In this document: positions 25,716 through 34,469 of the stretch, piece after piece | Layout of the letters: every line of letters starts with the position of its first letter | How positions within the stretch are numbered: the stretch's first letter is position 1 | The notes under the pieces: model-generated | What the model was told of the DNA's origin: nothing | The model's input: the letters and a program-made list of their open reading frames with translations, nothing else | The model's database searches: none | DNA from: JABDQZ01 sp050049775 | GTDB taxonomy: Bacteria > Pseudomonadota > Gammaproteobacteria > Chromatiales > Chromatiaceae | Length of the DNA: 64,000 bases | Assembly: GCA_050049775.1 (NCBI GenBank) | Contig: JASFVP010000004.1 | Span: 34,721-98,720 of the forward strand | Direction of reading: 5' to 3' | Program-made: the position numbers and the translations under genes

Positions 25716-27686
25716 TCAGGCCGTGTCGACCTGAGCCACCTGCAATAACAGATTACCGAATTCATCCACCAGCGCATACCAGCCGGACGCCACCCAGGTC
25801 GTGGCGATGTCCTCGGCGACAATCGCCGGCCCGTCGATACGCTGCCCCAGCGTCAGAGAATCACGTTGATACACCGGTACACCATTACTGGTAACGGTAT
25901 TTTGCTGACCTGCCCTGGCCGGGCTATATGACAAATCCAGCCGCAGACCAGCACCGGAAACCTGCACGCGAATATTGACCAACTCCACCGGCATGTCGAG
26001 CGCATGACCAAAGCGTTGTTCGTGTAATCGGTGGAAATCCGACTGTACCTGCTGCGAACCACTCCAGGCAATGTTCAACGTGTTCGACTGACCGGCGTAG
26101 CGCAAGTCCAGCGAACGCTTCGTTCGAATGTCGGCTTCATGCTGGCCTTCGGCCAGCAAATCGGCAACGCCTTGCTGGTGCAGCAGTTCAAACTGCTGCT
26201 GCAGATATTCCACGTCCAGTTGCTCAAGCAACGTTAAACGCGTGCGCGACAACTGCCGCCCCGGCGATGTCACCAGCATACCCAGTGCCGACAGCACACC
26301 GGCATTGGCCGGCACCAGTGCCTGCGACATGCCGAGGTCTTCGGCCAGCGCGCAGACATGCATGCCGCCGGCGCCGCCGAAACACACCAGTGTGAAATCG
26401 CGCGGGTCATAACCTTTCTGCACCGAAATGCGGCGCAAGGCGCGCGCCATGTGTTCGTTGGCGATGCGCACGATGCCAGCGGCGGTTTGTTCAACACTGA
26501 GTCCGGTTTGTTGTGCCAGCCGCTGCATGGCGTATTGCGCGGCTTCAACATCGAGTTTCAAACTGCCGCCAAACGCCGCATCATCCGGTATGCGGCCAAG
26601 CAACAGATTGGCGTCGGTCACGGTCGGCTGCTCACCACCCTGGCCGTAGCACACCGGACCTGGCTGGGCGCCGGCCGATTCCGGCCCGACCTGCAACATG
26701 CCGCCAGCATCCAGACGTGCGATCGAACCACCGCCCGCACCGATGGTGTGCATGTCGACCATCGGCACCGCCACCGGGTAAAAATCGATTTTACCGTTGC
26801 GGGTCAGACGGAAATCGCCATCGATGAGCGCCACGTCGGTCGAGGTACCGCCCATATCAAAGGTCATGAGGCGTTGTCGCCCGGAGGCGGCCGCCACGTA
26901 TTTCGCCCCGACCAGACCACCGGCCGGCCCCGACAGCAACATGCGCACCGCCTGCTTTGCCGCCTGCCCAGCTGCCATGGTTTCACCGGAACTCTGCATC
27001 ACCGCCACATGGCTGTGCGGCAAGGCTTGTTGCAGTCGCTGGATATAACCTTCGATCAGCGGACCCACCCAGGCATTGAGCCAGGTCGCCATGCCGCGTT
27101 CGTATTCACCAATCTCGGGCAACACCTCCGACGACAGACTGACGAACAGACCTTTCGGCAACAATTCACGCAGTTGCTGCTCGACCGACGCATCCAGATA
27201 GGAAAACAGCAGATTGATCGCCACGGCGCGCACCTGCAGCTGTGCAATTTTTTCCACCAGTTGTTGCAACTGTCGTGCATCCGGCCGTGCCAGCCATTTC
27301 CCGTCGGCCGTCATGCGACAATCCAGTTCCAGGCACAATTCCTCAGCCACCGGCGGCGCTATCGGCTGCGGTTGCAGGTTGTACAATTCACGCCGCGCCT
27401 GCCGGCCGATACTGAGCACATCCGCCAGACCGCGATTGGTCACATACGCAGTGCGCACACCCTTGCCTTCGAGCACAGCATTGGTCGCCACGGTTGAGCC
27501 GTGCACCAGTTGCAAACCTTGCCCCTCAAGGCCGAGTTCCCTGATTCCCTGCAAAATGGCCTGCTCCGGCGCCTGCGGCGTCGACAACACCTTGTGGGTG
27601 CGAATCGACTGGCCATCGTAGAGCACGAAGTCGGTAAATGTGCCGCCGGTGTCCACACCCAGAAACAATGTTGCGCTTTTATTCAT
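25716..27686 (-). CDS. Hydantoinase A/oxoprolinase family protein
   Basis: 656 residues. The N-terminal phosphate-binding loop GVDTGGTFTDFVLYD, the LLSGPAGGLVGAKY segment, TFDMGGTSTDVALIDG and the late FGGAGGMHVCALAEDLGM are all characteristic of HyuA-like subunits, members of the actin-like ATPase superfamily that hydrolyse hydantoins or 5-oxoproline with ATP. The matching HyuB subunit, normally adjacent, is missing here, so the gene is an orphan in its neighbourhood and its substrate is uncertain. Confidence 0.88.
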   Translation of the reverse strand: MNKSATLFLGVDTGGTFTDFVLYDGQSIRTHKVLSTPQAPEQAILQGIRELGLEGQGLQLVHGSTVATNAVLEGKGVRTAYVTNRGLADVLSIGRQARRELYNLQPQPIAPPVAEELCLELDCRMTADGKWLARPDARQLQQLVEKIAQLQVRAVAINLLFSYLDASVEQQLRELLPKGLFVSLSSEVLPEIGEYERGMATWLNAWVGPLIEGYIQRLQQALPHSHVAVMQSSGETMAAGQAAKQAVRMLLSGPAGGLVGAKYVAAASGRQRLMTFDMGGTSTDVALIDGDFRLTRNGKIDFYPVAVPMVDMHTIGAGGGSIARLDAGGMLQVGPESAGAQPGPVCYGQGGEQPTVTDANLLLGRIPDDAAFGGSLKLDVEAAQYAMQRLAQQTGLSVEQTAAGIVRIANEHMARALRRISVQKGYDPRDFTLVCFGGAGGMHVCALAEDLGMSQALVPANAGVLSALGMLVTSPGRQLSRTRLTLLEQLDVEYLQQQFELLHQQGVADLLAEGQHEADIRTKRSLDLRYAGQSNTLNIAWSGSQQVQSDFHRLHEQRFGHALDMPVELVNIRVQVSGAGLRLDLSYSPARAGQQNTVTSNGVPVYQRDSLTLGQRIDGPAIVAEDIATTWVASGWYALVDEFGNLLLQVAQVDTA

Positions 27687-27792
27687 GCGCGGATTTTACC
27701 GTTTGCACGACATAAAAACAGGTTGCACAGCAGGGTTTCCATGCCGCAGCAGTCTGTCATGCGCAACTTGATTTGCTGTATGATTTGCCACC

Positions 27793-28503
27793 ATGTCAGC
27801 CGTACTTGAAATCAGCGACCTCAGGCATGCCTATGCCGGCAAACAGGTGCTTGATCACATTTCAGTCCGCCTGCAGCAGCAGGAAATTGTCGGCCTGCTC
27901 GGACTCAACGGCGCCGGCAAATCCACCCTGTTAAAACTGCTCGCCGGCGTGTTGCCGAGAAACATCGAACAGATCAAATTGCCGTCAGACTCTGACAGCG
28001 GCCAACACGCCGTCGGTTACCTGGCTGAACGACCGATGTTTTATCCGGAACTCAGCGTCGACGAAAACATCGCTTTCACAGCGCGGCTCAATGGCGTGCC
28101 AAAGCACAAACTCACACAGCGCCTGACCGAGGTGAAACGCGATTGCCAACTGGAAAAGTTTGATAACAAGCTGGCCGGCAATCTGTCCAAGGGTTATCAG
28201 CAGCGCCTCGGTCTCGCCATGGCGATCGCCCACGAACCGCAATTGCTGTTGCTCGACGAGCCGACCGACGGCCTTGACCCGGCACAGATGACCGAGACCC
28301 ATGCACTGATCCGGCGGCTGGCCAACAACTGCTGCATCTTGTTGTCGAGTCACCGGCTCGATGAAATTCGCCAGCTGTGTTCACGTTTCCTGATTCTTGA
28401 CCAGGGCAAGCTGCAGTTCGATTCGGACAACGCTACGCAAGCCGAACCGCTGCAGCAGGTGGCGGAGATCTTCAATCACATCACCGGAGCCGGCAATACA
28501 TGA
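27793..28503 (+). CDS. ABC transporter ATP-binding protein (Gld/Nos type)
   Basis: 236 residues. Walker A is GLNGAGKSTLLK, the signature is NLSKGYQQRLGLA, Walker B is LLLLDEPTDGLDP, and the switch His is in LLSSHRLDE. Together with the downstream ABC-2 permease fused to a GldG-like domain it forms a complete exporter-like system. The stop overlaps the permease start by 4 bases (ATGA). The permease partner predicts a role in export or assembly at the cytoplasmic membrane rather than import. Confidence 0.9.
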   Translation: MSAVLEISDLRHAYAGKQVLDHISVRLQQQEIVGLLGLNGAGKSTLLKLLAGVLPRNIEQIKLPSDSDSGQHAVGYLAERPMFYPELSVDENIAFTARLNGVPKHKLTQRLTEVKRDCQLEKFDNKLAGNLSKGYQQRLGLAMAIAHEPQLLLLDEPTDGLDPAQMTETHALIRRLANNCCILLSSHRLDEIRQLCSRFLILDQGKLQFDSDNATQAEPLQQVAEIFNHITGAGNT

Positions 28504-30554
28504 TCCGGCTGATTGCCAGCAATGAACTGCGCCGCCTGTTCAGCACACCGCTGGCGTGGATGCTGCTGGCGATCGGCCAGCTGGTGGTCGCCTGGGCTTT
28601 ATTTACCGAACTGGAAGCCTACGAAAACCTGCAGGCACAACTGGTTGCCAGTGAAAGCAAGCTCGGCCTCACCAGCCTGGTGCTGATACCAGCGCTACTC
28701 AACGGACTCAACATTGTCCTGTTAATGGCACCGTTGCTGACCATGCGTGCTTTTGCCTCCGACCGGCAACACGGCCAACTGCAACTGTTGCAGGCATCCC
28801 CGGCCAGGTCATCCGACATCCTTCTGGGCAAGTATCTATCCATCCTGCTGGTACTGGTGTTGTTCTGGCTGCTGAACCTGATCACGTTGCTGAGCCTGAA
28901 CCTGTTCAGTGGCCTGGATCTCGGCAAGCTATTGGTGTTGTGGAGTGTCGGTCTGCTGGCGCTGAGCAGTTTTGTCGCCATCGGCCTGTGGTTTTCCAGC
29001 CTGACACGGCAACCGTTACTCGCGGCATTCGCTGCTTATGGCCTGTTGCTGTTACTGCAGTTGTTACCCACCGACAAACCCGACGGCCTGCTTGCCTGGT
29101 TTTCCATCCAGCAACATTTGCAGGCCGCGCAAAACGGCCTGCTGGCAACATCCGACCTGTTGTATTTTATTTTGCTCAGCCTGTTGTTCCTGAGTCTCAC
29201 CTGGGTGCGCCTGAGCAACCAGCGTATTGCCCAGCAACAATGGTCCGCGCGCCTGCTCAGCCTGTTGATTCTGGTGTGTTTGGTGATGGCGCAGACCATT
29301 CTGTCGCACTTTGAGCAAAGCTGGGATTTGTCGCGCAATGCCGAAAACAGTGTCACACCGGCCACCCGGCAGTTACTGCGCCAGCTTGATGGCCCGATCT
29401 CGATGACGGTATATGTCACGGACAACCCGTTACTGCAACAACGCATCCAGCGCCTGTTGTTACCGTTCCGCCGTGAATTGCCACGACTGACCATCCAACT
29501 GGTGGACCCGCAGTTGCACCCGGAGGCCAGCCGCACGCTTGGCATTCGCCGCAATGGTGAAATCCTGGTCCGTTACAACGACCGCCAGCAACTGGTCAAA
29601 CAACTGACACAGCAACAGATCACAGAAACCATCCGTCACCTGCAACAACGCGACCAGGGCTGGATCATCAACCTGCAAGGCCACGGCGAAGCCGACCTGC
29701 TCGATAACGGCCCGCATGGCCTGTCGCTGCTGACCAAGAACCTGCAGGCACGCGGTTACCTGTTACAGAACTACGACCTGGCACGCTTCGGCCAGTTGCC
29801 GAACAACACCCGACTGGTCATGATCGCTGCCGCCGAGGATGATTTACAACCTGTTGAGCAACAGTTATTGCAGCAATACCTCAACGAAGGCGGTAACCTG
29901 CTGTGGCTGAGCGATAACGACAAACACAACCTGTCGACGCAACTGCCGGCCTTGCCGCTGATTGAAATCCTGCCCGGTGTCATTGTTGATGCCGCCGCCG
30001 CGGCACATCAACTCGACTCGCCCGACAATGCCGTTGTCAGCAGCTATGGTTCCCACCCCATCACCAATACCTTGACGCGCCACAGTATTTTTCCGCGCGC
30101 CGCCGCGCTGCAAATTGCATCGACCAGCAACAACTGGCAAGCACAGAAGCTGTTGCAAACCGGCAGCCTGAGCTGGAATGAAACCGGCGAGATCAGCGGC
30201 AAGCTCGACCGTGATGCCTTGTTGTTTGAACAGCCGGGACCGCTGACGCTGGCTTATGCGCTAACGCACCCCCAAGAACAAACCGAACAAAAGGCCGTGG
30301 TGATTGGCGACAGCGACTTCCTGCGCAACAACCAGCTTGGCCGTGGCGACAATCTGCAACTGAGCCTGAACCTGTTTTACTGGTTGACTGATCAGAACAT
30401 GTCCATAGCCAAGCAAACAACGGCGGTCACCGACCAACGCATCGACATCACCGATGCACAGCGCCTGTCACTGGTTGGCCTGTTTCTGTTTGCCGTTCCA
30501 CTCGTATTATTGCTGACCGGCGTGTGGATTCCCTGGCGCAGGAAACGTCGCTGA
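28500..30554 (+). CDS. ABC-2 permease fused to GldG-like auxiliary domain
   Basis: 684 residues. The first 250 hold six hydrophobic helices typical of ABC-2 permeases. After a seventh helix, residues about 270-640 form a soluble ABC_transp_aux (GldG-like) domain with a GHGEADLLDNG segment, and a final helix near 655-675 anchors the C-terminus. In Flavobacteria GldF and GldG are separate proteins; here one chain carries both. Similar fusions are widespread in gammaproteobacteria, where the substrate is unknown. The gene overlaps its neighbours at both ends. Confidence 0.85.
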   Translation: MIRLIASNELRRLFSTPLAWMLLAIGQLVVAWALFTELEAYENLQAQLVASESKLGLTSLVLIPALLNGLNIVLLMAPLLTMRAFASDRQHGQLQLLQASPARSSDILLGKYLSILLVLVLFWLLNLITLLSLNLFSGLDLGKLLVLWSVGLLALSSFVAIGLWFSSLTRQPLLAAFAAYGLLLLLQLLPTDKPDGLLAWFSIQQHLQAAQNGLLATSDLLYFILLSLLFLSLTWVRLSNQRIAQQQWSARLLSLLILVCLVMAQTILSHFEQSWDLSRNAENSVTPATRQLLRQLDGPISMTVYVTDNPLLQQRIQRLLLPFRRELPRLTIQLVDPQLHPEASRTLGIRRNGEILVRYNDRQQLVKQLTQQQITETIRHLQQRDQGWIINLQGHGEADLLDNGPHGLSLLTKNLQARGYLLQNYDLARFGQLPNNTRLVMIAAAEDDLQPVEQQLLQQYLNEGGNLLWLSDNDKHNLSTQLPALPLIEILPGVIVDAAAAAHQLDSPDNAVVSSYGSHPITNTLTRHSIFPRAAALQIASTSNNWQAQKLLQTGSLSWNETGEISGKLDRDALLFEQPGPLTLAYALTHPQEQTEQKAVVIGDSDFLRNNQLGRGDNLQLSLNLFYWLTDQNMSIAKQTTAVTDQRIDITDAQRLSLVGLFLFAVPLVLLLTGVWIPWRRKRR

Positions 30555-31039
30555 TGAAACCAGTCACCAAGGCACTGGCAGCCAGCCTGCTGCTGTTGCT
30601 GGCATTACTGGCCTTTTCCGCCTGGCAACATTGGCAAGAACACGACGCAACAGCATCATTGACCGCACTACAGCCCGAGCAAGTCCAACGCATTAATATC
30701 AACGACAAGCTACTGTTTGTAAAACACCAGGACCAATGGCAGTTGCAAGGCTCTGACCGGACAGTAGATCAGGAACGCATCAACAAACTGCTAGGTATCT
30801 GCAACACACCCAGCCTGCGCAACTTTGCCGCCACGGCGGACAACCTGCACAACTTCGGCTTGCAGTCACCGCGCTATCGTTTGCAACTGAATGACACGCA
30901 GTTGTTATTCGGCGATACCGAACCCTTATACCACTGGCGTTATGTCCAGGTCGGCCAGCAGATTCACCTTATCGGCGATGGCTTTTTGCATCACTTGCAA
31001 GCCAGGCCGGAAGATTTTCTCGTTACCAGCAACAACTAA
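30554..31039 (+). CDS. DUF4340-family membrane-anchored protein
   Basis: 161 residues starting at ATG 30554, which overlaps the TGA of the permease gene by one base (TGATG). A single N-terminal helix (ALAASLLLLLALLAFSA) anchors a beta-rich domain with VQRININDKLLFVKHQDQWQ. Members of this family are normally found as the third gene of Gld-type ABC operons, and this context fits. It may be an external partner of the transporter. Confidence 0.75.
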   Translation: MKPVTKALAASLLLLLALLAFSAWQHWQEHDATASLTALQPEQVQRININDKLLFVKHQDQWQLQGSDRTVDQERINKLLGICNTPSLRNFAATADNLHNFGLQSPRYRLQLNDTQLLFGDTEPLYHWRYVQVGQQIHLIGDGFLHHLQARPEDFLVTSNN

Positions 31040-31044
31040 AACCC

Positions 31045-31860
31045 ATGCCGGAATTACCCGAAGTCGAAACCAGTTGCCGTGGCATTCGCCCGCATATTGA
31101 AAAGCATAAGGTTACCGATGTCATCGTGCGCGAAAAACGTTTGCGCTGGCCGATACCGAATGAACTGCCACAACTGCTGCGTGGTCGCAAACTGCTGTCG
31201 GTGCAGCGCCGCGCAAAATACCTGTTACTGGGTTTCACGCACGGCACCCTGATCCTGCACCTGGGCATGTCCGGCAGTCTGCGCATTGTGCCAACAAAGC
31301 AACCGGCATTGGCGCACGATCATTTTGATCTGGTATTCGGCAAGACCTGTTTGCGCTTGCGCGACCCGCGCAAGTTTGGCGCAGTATTGTGGACTGACGA
31401 GCCCGTTGAACAATACAAGCTCATCCAGCATCTTGGCCCGGAACCGCTCAGTGATGCCTTCAATACGGACTATTTGTTTAAAAGCAGTCGCAAGCGCAAC
31501 GTCGCGATCAAGAACTTCATCATGAACGCACAGGTTGTCGTTGGTGTCGGCAACATCTACGCCAATGAATCGCTGTTCATGGCCGGCATTCATCCAAACG
31601 CCAAAGCCGGCAAGGTTTCGCGCGCTCGTTATGACAAACTGGTCGACGCCATCAAACAGGTATTGGCCAAAGCCATCGAACAGGGCGGCACCACCTTAAG
31701 GGACTTCACCAGCGGTGACGGTAAGCCCGGTTACTTCGCGCAGGAACTACAGGTATACGGAAGAACAGGTGAAGCCTGTTTGCATTGCAGCGCACCGATC
31801 CAGCAGGTACGCATCGGCCAACGATCGAGCTTTTTTTGTCCGGTATGTCAGAAGCGTTGA
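31045..31860 (+). CDS. mutM: Formamidopyrimidine-DNA glycosylase
   Basis: 271 residues. The N-terminal PELPEVET contains catalytic Pro2 and Glu3; the helix-two-turn-helix NPNAKAGKV-like segment is present as HPNAKAGKVSR, and the C-terminal zinc finger has the four cysteines CLHC and CPVC spaced by 16 residues. It removes oxidised purines such as 8-oxoguanine. The gene is 5 bases downstream of the DUF4340 gene. A second, decayed copy of its 3' end lies at 32591-32679. Confidence 0.97.
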   Translation: MPELPEVETSCRGIRPHIEKHKVTDVIVREKRLRWPIPNELPQLLRGRKLLSVQRRAKYLLLGFTHGTLILHLGMSGSLRIVPTKQPALAHDHFDLVFGKTCLRLRDPRKFGAVLWTDEPVEQYKLIQHLGPEPLSDAFNTDYLFKSSRKRNVAIKNFIMNAQVVVGVGNIYANESLFMAGIHPNAKAGKVSRARYDKLVDAIKQVLAKAIEQGGTTLRDFTSGDGKPGYFAQELQVYGRTGEACLHCSAPIQQVRIGQRSSFFCPVCQKR

Positions 31861-31957
31861 TGTATTTACCGATCAAAGGAAAAGAAGATAACAGAGCAAA
31901 AAGATCAACCGTCAGACGCGAATCAGAACGGCAGTAATGGCAAAAGCGGATGCAAAA

Positions 31958-31981
31958 AAAGCCCCACCGAAGTGGGGCTTT
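31958..31981. terminator. Bidirectional terminator between mutM and the ABM-like gene
   Basis: A 10-bp stem AAAGCCCCAC/GTGGGGCTTT with a CGAA loop. On the minus strand it is followed by seven T and lies 22 bases past the stop of the minus-strand gene; on the plus strand it is about 100 bases past mutM. Confidence 0.9.
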
Positions 31982-32002
31982 CATGGTGAAGCTTATCGAA
32001 TA

Positions 32003-32452
32003 TCAGGCAGCGAAAAGCTCCTTGGCTTCTTTTGCCTTGCGTGCTTGCTCGGGATCATACGATTTTCCTGACCAGAGCATCTCGTAAGCAATTTCTTCAT
32101 TGCCGTTTTCACAAAGTTCCAACACATTTTTAAACAACGGCTGAAACGTTTTGCTTTGATGCGACCTTTCATGATCTTCGAAGCTGTTCCAGAAAGTAAT
32201 GATCAACGCTTCCCGATCTTTAAGTTCGCTGCTGACCGCCTGGCCAACCGTCGAACCTTCATTGGAAATATTGCCGCTGTTTAGCGCAACAAATCCGCCA
32301 ACAAAGCCGGTTTCAGAGTGATATGTCTTCACATTCTCACACAACATGGCAACACGTTCCTGAAGGTCGTCAACCGTATAACCTTCTTTTAAAATGACGC
32401 GGTTTACAGTAACAACACCATCATGCGGAAAATCTGCAATTAAACCATTCAT
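32003..32452 (-). CDS. Small protein resembling antibiotic-biosynthesis-monooxygenase (ABM) fold
   Basis: 149 residues from ATG 32452, which has a GGAGG ribosome-binding site 6 bases upstream; a longer frame to 32557 lacks one. The middle reads VILKEGYTVDDLQERVAML, then VGGFVALNSG and EALIITFWNSFEDHERSHQS, a pattern of beta-alpha-beta repeats like ABM or other dimeric alpha-beta barrel proteins. This is a fold guess, not a confident family match. The gene sits between mutM and a decayed copy of the mutM 3' end, so it was probably acquired. Confidence 0.6.
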   Translation of the reverse strand: MNGLIADFPHDGVVTVNRVILKEGYTVDDLQERVAMLCENVKTYHSETGFVGGFVALNSGNISNEGSTVGQAVSSELKDREALIITFWNSFEDHERSHQSKTFQPLFKNVLELCENGNEEIAYEMLWSGKSYDPEQARKAKEAKELFAA

Positions 32453-32590
32453 AATTAGCCTCCGTTTAACAGCGTATTCGAATATTCTGACTAATTTACT
32501 CAGGAATAGTTCCGGGTGTCCTAACATGCATTTTTTAGGGTTTTCTGTTGACTCCAAGTGTTCAGTAAGGCTGCGTGTTATTCAGTAGTT

Positions 32591-32679
32591 TCTGCTGGTC
32601 GCGCTGGGAAAGCCAGGTCGTATTGCAGCGCATCGGCCAGCGATCAAAGACTTTCTGTTCTGTGTGTCAGAAAGGTTGA
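32591..32679 (+). pseudogene. Decayed duplicate of the mutM 3' end
   Basis: One frame reads GRAGKARSYCSA, matching GRTGEACLHCSA of MutM. After a small deletion and frame change it reads RIGQRSKTFCSVCQKG and stop, matching RIGQRSSFFCPVCQKR and stop at 31811-31860. The nucleotide match continues past the stop (GTTGATGT in both). The copy lacks everything upstream. It may be the original 3' end displaced by an insertion, or the trace of a diverged duplicate. The rest of the gap 32453-32807 shows no gene. Confidence 0.7.
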
Positions 32680-32770
32680 TGTGGTGTCATTCGGATGAAA
32701 GGGGGCGACAGAAGTAGATGAAGCCAAACTTCCCGAAAGTTACCAAGTCATCTCAGTCTGAAGCAAACAT

Positions 32771-32812
32771 GAACGCTCACGGGGAAGGTTGTCGCCACAG
32801 TCGTTTGTTAGA
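32771..32812 (-). repeat. attC-like site, degenerate
   Basis: Left core AACGC, right core TTGTTAGA; only about 42 bases long with a weak inner palindrome. The right core supplies the TAA stop of the gene at 32808. Confidence 0.5.
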
Positions 32813-33041
32813 GATCATTCTTAATAGACCTCACAGCAGACGCCAAAATCCACAAACCAACAATCACAAAGAATATTGAAAATGGAGTTGCATATTCAAC
32901 AGATATTATGACGACATTCCCTCTAATCTCTGCATTAAGCAAAACGCCGGTTTTAAAAACAGTATAGCCATGCCAAATAAACCCAATTCCTAGAACGAAA
33001 CCAAGCAACCTCCACAATATCTTTCTATTCCTTAGCTTCAT
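32808..33041 (-). CDS. Small membrane protein, cassette-borne
   Basis: 77 residues. A basic N-terminus (MKLRNRKILWR) precedes two hydrophobic helices, LLGFVLGIGFIWHGYTVF and FSIFFVIVGLWILASAV, separated by a short beta-like stretch. The TAA stop lies inside the right core of its attC. I do not recognise a family. It is the first gene of the small cassette island. Confidence 0.7.
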   Translation of the reverse strand: MKLRNRKILWRLLGFVLGIGFIWHGYTVFKTGVLLNAEIRGNVVIISVEYATPFSIFFVIVGLWILASAVRSIKNDL

Positions 33042-33124
33042 AAACGCTTGTTAGGTTTGACCTCTAACAATTGAACTAGGAACCATGTCGATTAGGCGCG
33101 CCCATTGCCGAGCGAGCTATTATC
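33041..33124 (-). repeat. attC-like region, rearranged
   Basis: TAAACG at the left and TATTATCG at the right bracket the gap, but the inside also holds a GCTTGTTAGG core followed by CTCTAACAA. It reads like remnants of two attC ends joined together. Confidence 0.4.
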
Positions 33125-34013
33125 GATTTATTTCTCTAAGCATTTCTTCACTGAGAAGCATATTCTGCGACTCAATCCCACCGTCTTCTAGCTGACTAAA
33201 ACAGATTGCAGATATATTTAAATTTCTTTTATTATTTTCGGTTTGAGTTACTTTCGTTTGATACATCAATCCCAATGCCCTACGCCGGTATGGACGAAGA
33301 TCGCCCCACTGATCAAGACTGATAGATTCAGAATGCTGAGATGGTTGAATTTCGTAATATTCGAGAATCCTTTCTATAAATTCCTGTATTTCATCAAAGC
33401 CAATCCTAAGAACACTTATTCCGCATATCTTGTTGTTGTATGTGTATTTGCTTTTTGATTTAGCCCCCGGGTTATCGGGAAACATGAGCAATACATTTCT
33501 TATTGGTGATAACTGCAAAAATACATGATCAACGATATTTGAATAATGCTGGTCTGCAATGCGATATTCTCGCAGCTTACTGCCACCGCCTTCACCCCAA
33601 TACTTTGTATACAAATCTTTCAGCTCTTGAGGAAGATCATACCGATCCATCTTTTTTATTGTGTCCGAGATACTTCTAGGGATGTTAGTGCCTGATAATT
33701 TTCTAACTAAGTCGTTGGTAAGATCCTGCATTATTCGAAGAGAGGATAATAAAGGAGATATCTCGTTTTGAAGCGAAACCATTGATATTGAGTTAAATAC
33801 AATTAAGTCTTCTTTGTTATCTATCTGCTCCTCGAATAGTTCAAACTCCCTAAAACAGTGTCTCTGTAGCTCGTCAATTCTGTTTATGCTCACGACGGAA
33901 GAAGTAGCGCGACTTAAAATGTCATTCAACAATTCTGCATAATTATGGTCTTTCCACAAGGTTGCAGCTCTGGGAAAAAATCCGTAGCTGTTCAATAAGT
34001 CAGCTAAATACAT
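33120..34013 (-). CDS. Unrecognised 297-residue protein, cassette-borne
   Basis: 297 residues, soluble and mostly helical in appearance, without signal peptide or membrane segment. It contains a motif-like RRRALGLMYQTKVTQTENN near the C-terminus and a GGGSKLREYRIADQHY stretch in the middle. It is the longest cassette gene in the window. The codon use is AT-rich compared with the core genes on either side. I see no known domain with confidence. Confidence 0.7.
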   Translation of the reverse strand: MYLADLLNSYGFFPRAATLWKDHNYAELLNDILSRATSSVVSINRIDELQRHCFREFELFEEQIDNKEDLIVFNSISMVSLQNEISPLLSSLRIMQDLTNDLVRKLSGTNIPRSISDTIKKMDRYDLPQELKDLYTKYWGEGGGSKLREYRIADQHYSNIVDHVFLQLSPIRNVLLMFPDNPGAKSKSKYTYNNKICGISVLRIGFDEIQEFIERILEYYEIQPSQHSESISLDQWGDLRPYRRRALGLMYQTKVTQTENNKRNLNISAICFSQLEDGGIESQNMLLSEEMLREINR

Positions 34014-34023
34014 GTATTTATGA

Positions 34024-34106
34024 ATAACGTTGCAATAAGGGGCCGGAGCAAGCGCGGCTTACGGAGGACCCAGCGAGCATGGCGGGCTCATTGAATGCCT
34101 TATTCT
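34024..34106 (-). repeat. attC site
   Basis: Left core ATAACG, then TAAGGGGCCGGAGCAAGCG matching the 61613-61699 attC, and a damaged right core CCTTATTCTG in place of CCTTGTTATG. Confidence 0.75.
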
Positions 34107-34114
34107 GTGTTGCG

Positions 34115-34441
34115 CTAAAGTCGGACATGCCTCGGCACCTTTGCCTTTAAGAGTTGAATTAGCTCAGGCTGCATACGCTCGTAGATGTCCGGAATATCAA
34201 GGACCGCAAGCTTTTTTCCTTTTAACAGAGGACCGAACTTCTTCGTGACCTTGTTTCGATGCGCCTTTTCCATAACCAGGATTACGTGAGCCCACTCTAC
34301 CAAATCACCACTCAAAGGTGTTTCCGCATCACTATTGGTACCAGCCGCTATGGCCTTAACGCCATCGTACTCAGAGAACACGGCCTCTGCTGTGGGACTG
34401 CGAAGCCTGCATTCACTGCATACAAAGAGTATGTGCTTCAT
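34115..34441 (-). CDS. Low-molecular-weight protein tyrosine phosphatase-like protein
   Basis: 108 residues from ATG 34441 (a second ATG at 34453 adds four residues). The N-terminus MKHILFVCSECRLRSPTAEA carries the phosphatase loop in the C-x4-RSP form: Cys, five positions to Arg-Ser. ILVMEKAHRNKV and the late DIPDIYERMQPELI segment also fit the small phosphatase-like family common in bacterial accessory regions. The acid Asp in DIPD could be the catalytic acid. It is the last gene of the small cassette island. Confidence 0.75.
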   Translation of the reverse strand: MKHILFVCSECRLRSPTAEAVFSEYDGVKAIAAGTNSDAETPLSGDLVEWAHVILVMEKAHRNKVTKKFGPLLKGKKLAVLDIPDIYERMQPELIQLLKAKVPRHVRL

Positions 34442-34469
34442 CCTTTCATACACATAACAGTGTTATTCA

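Larger units (their letters stand above)
32771..34106 (-). mobile_element. Small integron-cassette island separate from the main array
   Basis: Three minus-strand genes (32808-33041, 33120-34013, 34115-34441) are each followed at the left by an attC-like element. The element at 34024-34106 is nearly collinear with the attC at 61613-61699 in the main array. The island is AT-rich compared with the flanking mutM and MMPL genes and lies 17 kb from the main array. No integrase is present. Confidence 0.7.

Noticed and set aside
26358..27497. 379-codon plus-strand frame opposite the hydantoinase-like gene
   Set aside because: Antisense shadow of a strongly conserved protein.
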